Shown piece after piece: positions 60,025 to 64,000 of a stretch of DNA of 64,000 bases (its first letter is position 1; each line of letters opens with the position of its first letter). The translations under genes were made by a program, and so were the position numbers. A model generated the notes under the pieces. The model was not told the DNA's origin. It saw only the letters and a program-made list of their open reading frames with translations, and did no database searches. The stretch is from Candidatus Delongbacteria bacterium (GTDB taxonomy: Bacteria > CAIWAD01): NCBI GenBank assembly GCA_041675285.1, contig JBAYTZ010000002.1, positions 1 to 64,000 of the forward strand, written 5' to 3'.

Positions 60025-60633
60025 CTACTGCCAGTTCTTCAAGCGGTCCATCGCGGACCTGGCGTCAGCCTCTGTGGCATCCAGCCATTGCTGCATCAGG
60101 TTCCGGGTTTGCGCGGATGGCATGACGCGTCTTCCCAACCACCTGGAACAAAGGCTGGGGTCTGCCTGCAGAATCTCTGCCAGGCGGCGCTGGGTGACGC
60201 CCAGCAGGCGACGCCGGGTCTCCACGGCCGTCAGCAGGGGGTCTACCAGCCGGCCCTGCTCGTCCCGGGCGCGGGTGGGTTCAGTGGCCCGGCGAGCCTG
60301 TGCGCCGATGTGGCCCAGGACGCGCTCGAAGCGCAGATTGACGCTGGTGGCCAGGCGGTCGATGTCGCGCCGCAGGCCCCGAACGGCCTCGCCCAGCAAC
60401 CGGACGTCCTCGCGCAGGCGGTCGTCTGCCGTGCCAGCCGTCCGGCCCTGCTGGGCCGTGGCCACGGCCTCCTTGACCCGGGCCTCCATCCTGGCGTCCC
60501 ACTGGCTGAAGAGGCTGTCGATCTTGGCGCCCAGGTCCTCGCGCAGCTTCTCGTCGTGGCGCTGGATGTACTTCCGCAACCTCGGGGAGATGGCGTTGTC
60601 GCCGTGGACGACGGGGTCCTCGTGGTTGGTCAT
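60025..60633 (-). CDS. Coiled-coil protein with C-terminal helix-turn-helix
   Basis: This 202-residue protein begins with a coiled coil (residues ~15-115; KYIQRHDEKLREDLGAKIDSLFSQWD). It ends with an XRE-like HTH (TRRRLLGVTQRRLAEILQADPSLCSRWLGRRVMPSAQTRNLM). It binds DNA in all likelihood and could be a phage regulator. The ATG overlaps the previous stop (ATGA), so it is coupled to the gene at 60630. Confidence 0.65.
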   Translation of the reverse strand: MTNHEDPVVHGDNAISPRLRKYIQRHDEKLREDLGAKIDSLFSQWDARMEARVKEAVATAQQGRTAGTADDRLREDVRLLGEAVRGLRRDIDRLATSVNLRFERVLGHIGAQARRATEPTRARDEQGRLVDPLLTAVETRRRLLGVTQRRLAEILQADPSLCSRWLGRRVMPSAQTRNLMQQWLDATEADARSAMDRLKNWQ

Positions 60634-61109
60634 TGGCCGCCGCCTTCCGGGCCTGCCAGCGCGCCCAGGGCCGCGTCGCGCTGGACCACCAGGGCCTGGA
60701 TGCGCGGCACGATGTGGTAGGGGGCCTCCACGTCGGGAGAAGCACCGCGGGGAATGCCGGCGGCGTCGAGCACCCGGCTGGCGTCGAAGATGGCCGCGCG
60801 CCCGGCCGCCTCGGTCGATCCCAGGGTGATGAACTTGTTCGCAGCCCCGCGCGTCCTCTTCACCCGCACGGCCGTGAGATTGGCCTTCAGCACGGCGATC
60901 TGATTCGGGGCGTCCAGCGGCGTGCCATCCTGAAAGCTGATACCATCCTTCCGCCCCGCTTCGAACCCGATGCGGAAGGCGGCGGCGAGCTCGTTGTTGA
61001 CGTAGGTGTTGCCGGGGCCACGCACGAGGCCGCATTGGTACCCGGCGAGGCAGGCCTTGCAGATGTCTTCGATGGGCTGGGTGATGTTCAATTCTCTCGT
61101 TCCTTCCAT
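60630..61109 (-). CDS. Hypothetical early phage protein
   Basis: This 159-residue protein has IEDICKACLAGYQCGLVRGPGN, FRIGFEAGRKDGIS and a helical end. Start choice is uncertain: ATG 61109 has a weak ribosome site, and a TTG nearby could serve. It is divergent from the gene at 61178 across a 68-base gap that must hold both promoters or binding sites. No family recognised. Confidence 0.55.
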   Translation of the reverse strand: MEGTRELNITQPIEDICKACLAGYQCGLVRGPGNTYVNNELAAAFRIGFEAGRKDGISFQDGTPLDAPNQIAVLKANLTAVRVKRTRGAANKFITLGSTEAAGRAAIFDASRVLDAAGIPRGASPDVEAPYHIVPRIQALVVQRDAALGALAGPEGGGQ

Positions 61110-61177
61110 GTCCGGTTTGTAGAGTGGCTGGTTGTGTCTGTGCGATGGGCGCGGGCAGGGATCGACAGGAGGACTCG

Positions 61178-61585
61178 ATGGGCAGTGAGGATCTTCTTCT
61201 GCAGGTGGAGCGTGTTCGGGCGCTGGCGCAGGCCGAGCTTCGAGCATTTGCTTTGGCGATTGGGTTGCTGACACGTTTGCGTCGCCACAGATCGAATTGT
61301 GATGGGCACGATGGACAGGTGTTTGAGGTCCTTGCGGATCGCGAGTCGTTGGACAGCATGCTCGAAGACTTGTTGTCCTTGCTGGAGAACGATGCTCACC
61401 TGTTGCCACCTGAAATCTTCATCGCATTCGAGACCATGCAAACCGACTTGTTGAATCTTTTGGACAGAGGCTTTACGCCCAATCAGCGAATTGAATTCAC
61501 GGCTATTCAGCACCAGTGGTACTTGGATCTTCGCGAGCAGTTGCTTCAGCTTTTCCACCAGCGGTTCGGCGCAGTGGTTGATTGA
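61178..61585 (+). CDS. Lone rightward small protein in the early region
   Basis: This 135-residue acidic, helical protein (LQVERVRALAQAELRAFALAIGLLTRLRRH; DSMLEDLLSLLENDAHLLPPEIFIAFETM) starts at an ATG preceded by AGGAGG with 5-base spacing. It overlaps the end of the leftward exonuclease gene by 83 bases. It is the only rightward gene among about 14 leftward ones and may be a regulator or anti-host factor. Function unknown. Confidence 0.6.
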   Translation: MGSEDLLLQVERVRALAQAELRAFALAIGLLTRLRRHRSNCDGHDGQVFEVLADRESLDSMLEDLLSLLENDAHLLPPEIFIAFETMQTDLLNLLDRGFTPNQRIEFTAIQHQWYLDLREQLLQLFHQRFGAVVD

Positions 61586-62204
61586 ATCCAGCCCCAAAGA
61601 CCGTTCTTCGTTGTGGCCGAGTTTCCTCGGGCTGCGCATCGGCCCTGGCCAAGCGCAGGGCCGCGCACACCTGCCCGATTTGCGCCAAGCAGTCGGCCAG
61701 GGGGTGGTGGGGCATCTGGGATTCGATGGGCGGGGTGATTTCGTCCAGTGTGCGCACGTCGCGCACCTGGTTGTGGCGCCAGGGGACCGGGCGGCCATTG
61801 GTCTGCAGTAGGTCCTCCAGGATGGCGATGTCGAAGTGGCCGCGGCTCCAGATGCAAGTTGTGGGGTCCGTGTGCAGGTCGTGGAGATCTTCCAGGAGAT
61901 TCTCCACGACGCCTGTGAGCGAGTGCGGCTCGAAAACCTCGACGTTGGCGACGTCCCGGCTGCTGTTGAGCATGGGCCCCAGTGGCGCGCGGGTGGCCCA
62001 CCAGGCCACGGTCTCGGCGGACACCGTACGACCGGCCTGGATTTGCTGGTCCACGGTGCGCCGGCAGTCGGCGATGCTGGTGCAGGTCGCGTCGATGGCG
62101 TAATGGCCGTCCTTCAGATCGAAGCCTACGATGGCGATGGCTCGGATGACGGCCGATGGCGCTGTGTCCCAGGTCTCGATGTCGATCATGTAGTGGCGGG
62201 GCAT
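61503..62204 (-). CDS. DnaQ/ExoVIII-like 3'-5' exonuclease
   Basis: This 233-residue protein has the DEDD-type pattern: MIDIETWDT (ExoI), TTCIWSRGHFDIAILEDLL (ExoII) and DVRTLDEITP then HHPLADCLAQIGQV (ExoIII, H...D). This matches the RNase-H-like exonuclease VIII (DUF5051) group. It digests DNA for recombination or nucleotide recycling. ATG 62204 follows AAAGGACC. The last ~40 residues are poor in family features. Confidence 0.88.
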   Translation of the reverse strand: MPRHYMIDIETWDTAPSAVIRAIAIVGFDLKDGHYAIDATCTSIADCRRTVDQQIQAGRTVSAETVAWWATRAPLGPMLNSSRDVANVEVFEPHSLTGVVENLLEDLHDLHTDPTTCIWSRGHFDIAILEDLLQTNGRPVPWRHNQVRDVRTLDEITPPIESQMPHHPLADCLAQIGQVCAALRLARADAQPEETRPQRRTVFGAGFNQPLRRTAGGKAEATAREDPSTTGAE

Positions 62205-62277
62205 GCTGGGTCCTTTCGTGCTTGGCGAACAATGGAGTGGGGCTGGGACAACGCCGGGCTGCGGCCGCCTTGGGGCT

Positions 62278-62460
62278 TCACGCTTCCCTCCGCACGCGTG
62301 CCCCACAGGCCTTGCAGCGCGCCCAGCGCTTGCTGGTCGCGCGTGTGCCATGGCCACACTCGGGGCACATGGATCCCCTGGACAACAGCAGGCCGATCAT
62401 GATCTCCAAACCCGTCCTGGTGGCCAGGGTGTGGCGGGCGGCCTGCTCGTGCGTGCTCAT
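62278..62460 (-). CDS. Small zinc-ribbon protein
   Basis: This 60-residue protein ends with CPECGHGTRATSKRWARCKACGARVRREA, a CPxC...CxxC ribbon. The ATG overlaps the upstream stop (TGATG). Function unknown. Confidence 0.55.
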   Translation of the reverse strand: MSTHEQAARHTLATRTGLEIMIGLLLSRGSMCPECGHGTRATSKRWARCKACGARVRREA

Positions 62461-62666
62461 CACAGCCGACCGCTCCGGATCGCGGCCAGGCGGGCCAGGG
62501 CGTCGAGCTTCCGCTGCAGGCGCTCCTTGGCGTCCTGAAAGGCGTCCCAGCGTTCGCGGGCCCGGTGGGTGGCCAGATTCCCCGGATCCTGCATTTGGTG
62601 GCTCTGGCCGCGTAGGGTCTCGCGCCGGCGGCGCCTGGCGCGGCGGCTTTGGGATTCGCGCGTCAT
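62460..62666 (-). CDS. Small Arg-rich helical protein
   Basis: This 68-residue basic helix (RARRRRRETLRGQSH; RWDAFQDAKERLQRKLDALARLAA) is encoded in an overlapping series. ATG 62666 overlaps the previous stop by four bases. Function unknown. Confidence 0.45.
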   Translation of the reverse strand: MTRESQSRRARRRRRETLRGQSHQMQDPGNLATHRARERWDAFQDAKERLQRKLDALARLAAIRSGRL

Positions 62667-62830
62667 GACCGCGGCCCCTGGGCGGCGAGCCAGAGCAACA
62701 GCAGGATCACCGTGCCAACAAGGGCCATCCATCCGGCCCGCTTGCGGTACCCGGCGCCCATGTCCTGGGCAACGCTGGCCGCGACGGCCAGGGCGATGAG
62801 GATGAAGAGAATCCAACCGGCCAGGTTCAT
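62663..62830 (-). CDS. Small two-helix membrane protein
   Basis: This 55-residue protein has two transmembrane helices (about 3-20 and 33-50). ATG 62830 overlaps the previous gene's stop. Phage early inner-membrane proteins of this kind are common, and none can be named here. Confidence 0.5.
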   Translation of the reverse strand: MNLAGWILFILIALAVAASVAQDMGAGYRKRAGWMALVGTVILLLLWLAAQGPRS

Positions 62831-63090
62831 TGCGGGGTCTCCTGTTGCATGGGCGCGAGGTCGATGAATTCCCAGTCGCGCTGGGGTAGGGGCTTGTCGC
62901 GCTTCTCCACCTCGGAAGAGGGGCGCGGGCATTCCTTCGGGACTCGCCAGAGGGTGACGCGGTCGGGATCGTTGGCGCCGTCGTAGGCATGCGGGACCAC
63001 GAATCCCGTTCTGTGGCATGAGACGACGCAGATCCCGCGTGTAAGCCGCTGGGTGCGCAGGTACTCGCATCGGGCGCAGGTTCTAAGCAT
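62827..63090 (-). CDS. Small phage protein with cysteine motif
   Basis: This 87-residue protein begins MLRTCARCEYLRTQRLTRGICVVSCHRTGF, a CxxC...C...C metal-site-like pattern. A charged end follows. Function unknown. Confidence 0.5.
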   Translation of the reverse strand: MLRTCARCEYLRTQRLTRGICVVSCHRTGFVVPHAYDGANDPDRVTLWRVPKECPRPSSEVEKRDKPLPQRDWEFIDLAPMQQETPQ

Positions 63091-63268
63091 GGTGGGCCTC
63101 CCCGGCCTGCGCGGCCGCAACCTTGCGCCGTGCACGGGCCTTGTGGATGGTGCTTGAGATCACCGCGGACTCGCCCCAACGGGACTTCAGCTTGGCGATG
63201 GCATTCTCCAGGTCTGCCTTGGTGACCGGGCCGCCAACGGTGATGTTCATGACGTGGGTGGGCTTCAT
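63083..63268 (-). CDS. Small basic phage protein
   Basis: This 61-residue protein has MNITVGGPVTKADLENAIAKLKSRWGESAV, a strand-helix fold of unknown family. ATG 63268 overlaps the previous stop (ATGA). Confidence 0.45.
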   Translation of the reverse strand: MKPTHVMNITVGGPVTKADLENAIAKLKSRWGESAVISSTIHKARARRKVAAAQAGEAHHA

Positions 63269-63642
63269 GCGGATGGTTCCTCGGTTGGGGTGTCTGCCGA
63301 AGTGGGGCAGCCCAGCATGCTCCCACCTGCGGCTTGGTACACCTGCAATTCTTCCTGTTCCACGACCACCAGGTCCATGGTGCGGGCATAGGTCCGCCAG
63401 CCCGGGTGGGGGTCCAGCACGGCGCAATTGCGGGCGGTGAGGTGGTCCACTCGGCGTGGGGGGTTGTCTGGTGACAGGGGCCAGCGGGCGAAGCGCACCC
63501 ACTGACCGGGCTGGATGGCTTCGTTCTGGGTGTGCTTGATGAGGGGCGTCCCGGCCCGCAGCTGGCCCAGCGCGCGGCGGGGGCTGCCGCATGGAAGGCA
63601 CATGCCGGTCGGGATGGCGTCGAAGGAAGATGCCTTGCCCAT
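63265..63642 (-). CDS. Hypothetical phage protein
   Basis: This 125-residue protein has CLPCGSPRR near the N-terminus and a beta-rich centre (QPGQWVRFARWPLSPDNPPRRVDHLTARNCAVLD). ATG 63642 follows GGGAGCTTGACC. Function unknown. Confidence 0.5.
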   Translation of the reverse strand: MGKASSFDAIPTGMCLPCGSPRRALGQLRAGTPLIKHTQNEAIQPGQWVRFARWPLSPDNPPRRVDHLTARNCAVLDPHPGWRTYARTMDLVVVEQEELQVYQAAGGSMLGCPTSADTPTEEPSA

Positions 63643-63644
63643 GG

Positions 63645-63887
63645 TCAAGCTCCCGTGCCCACGGGCTGCCTGTTCCACCTGGCGTTCGCCCGGGCCTCCA
63701 GCTCCGCGTAGGTTTCGTCCACCTGGCCGATGGTGGCCTGCGCGTTGCCACAGGCCGCGCACCAGCGCAGCTCCGTGGCCATGGTCACTCCTCGTGGCCG
63801 CAGCCCGTCCGGGTACTCCAGGCGGTCGTGGACGACTTCGCAACCACAGGGGCAGGGGCTCAAACCCAGGATGCGCGGTTTGTGCAT
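63645..63887 (-). CDS. Lar-like zinc-ribbon (restriction alleviation family)
   Basis: This 80-residue protein has the Lar pattern: LSPCPCGCEVVHDRLEY, LRWCAACGNAQA and a C-terminal AELEARANARWNRQP. Rac-prophage Lar modulates type I restriction; most phage homologues are uncharacterised. ATG 63887 follows GAAGGAGAG. Confidence 0.65.
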   Translation of the reverse strand: MHKPRILGLSPCPCGCEVVHDRLEYPDGLRPRGVTMATELRWCAACGNAQATIGQVDETYAELEARANARWNRQPVGTGA

Positions 63888-64000
63888 GGGCTACTCTCCT
63901 TCCTGGGTGCTGGATGGGTTGAACGACCTGGCAGTGGCCACAAACCAGGTCGGGCTGTGGGCCGGGGCGTTGTCCGGCGAGGGTGGCTGGGTGGTAGGCG

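Noticed and set aside
61088..61798. Minus-strand frame overlapping the lone rightward gene
   Set aside because: It combines shadow sequence of the exonuclease and of the rightward gene and has no start site; the rightward gene has a near-perfect ribosome binding site.
1..64000. CRISPR array
   Set aside because: No regularly spaced identical short repeats were found; the only tandem repeats are the diverged ~130-bp units and the low-complexity coding repeat.

Overview
The window holds the left chromosomal junction and about 60 kb of a large integrated element: a contractile-tailed (myovirus-type) prophage that carries an internal defence and cargo island. The host cannot be named from the sequence alone. 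It is a high-GC bacterium, probably Gram-negative: one cargo gene looks like an outer-membrane barrel, and the only clear host gene (546-3509) encodes a secreted lipase-like/PKD/formylglycine-generating-enzyme-like protein.

Layout. 1-4172 is host chromosome: the secreted enzyme on the minus strand, a block of degenerate ~130-bp repeats, and a terminator followed by the 3' half of a tRNA-Lys(CTT)-like gene (4173-4214). That half-tRNA is the left attachment site. The integrase (4408-5622) lies directly inside it, and the intact tRNA and right attachment site should lie beyond 64 kb. From 5773 to 37932 one continuous leftward late operon reads, in transcription order: terminase large subunit, portal, a giant MuF-type head protein with an embedded kinase-like domain, two small genes, a DNA-methyltransferase/prohead-protease/scaffold fusion, decoration and capsid proteins, head-tail connectors, sheath, tube, tail chaperone (with a programmed -1 frameshift), tape measure, Mu-like baseplate, fibres/spike and lysis genes. 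It ends at a hairpin with a U-run at 5639-5656.

A rightward accessory region (38060-45422) starts with a second, Xer-like recombinase. It continues with small genes under a repeated promoter module (TTGACT, 18 bp, TAGTTA; three copies), several unknown proteins including a cysteine-protease-like one, an AcrVA2-like anti-CRISPR (43468-44505) and a beta-barrel-like secreted protein.

45580-52257 is a leftward defence island with two systems. An AT-rich three-gene set (HNH protein, 5mC methyltransferase, GHKL ATPase with a Ymh-like C-terminus) resembles predicted MutL/MORC-type restriction systems. A GC-rich set comprises an Abi_C protein, Vsr, a cytosine methyltransferase and an Eco29kI-family GIY-YIG endonuclease. 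An intact IS1595-family element (52478-53533, 8-bp target duplication) follows. Next comes an AT-rich three-gene cassette (SSS-type transporter, five-helix membrane protein, FcoT-like hotdog protein; 54006-56553) with no function I recognise. From 57196 to the end lie leftward phage early genes: a possible small terminase, a Cas4/RecB-like nuclease, an HTH protein, a DnaQ/ExoVIII-like exonuclease and many tiny overlapping genes, including a Lar-like zinc ribbon.

Together these make a temperate phage that combines restriction systems protecting its host with an anti-Cas12a-type protein and a restriction-alleviation-like gene. No clear CI-type repressor and no right attachment site are visible.
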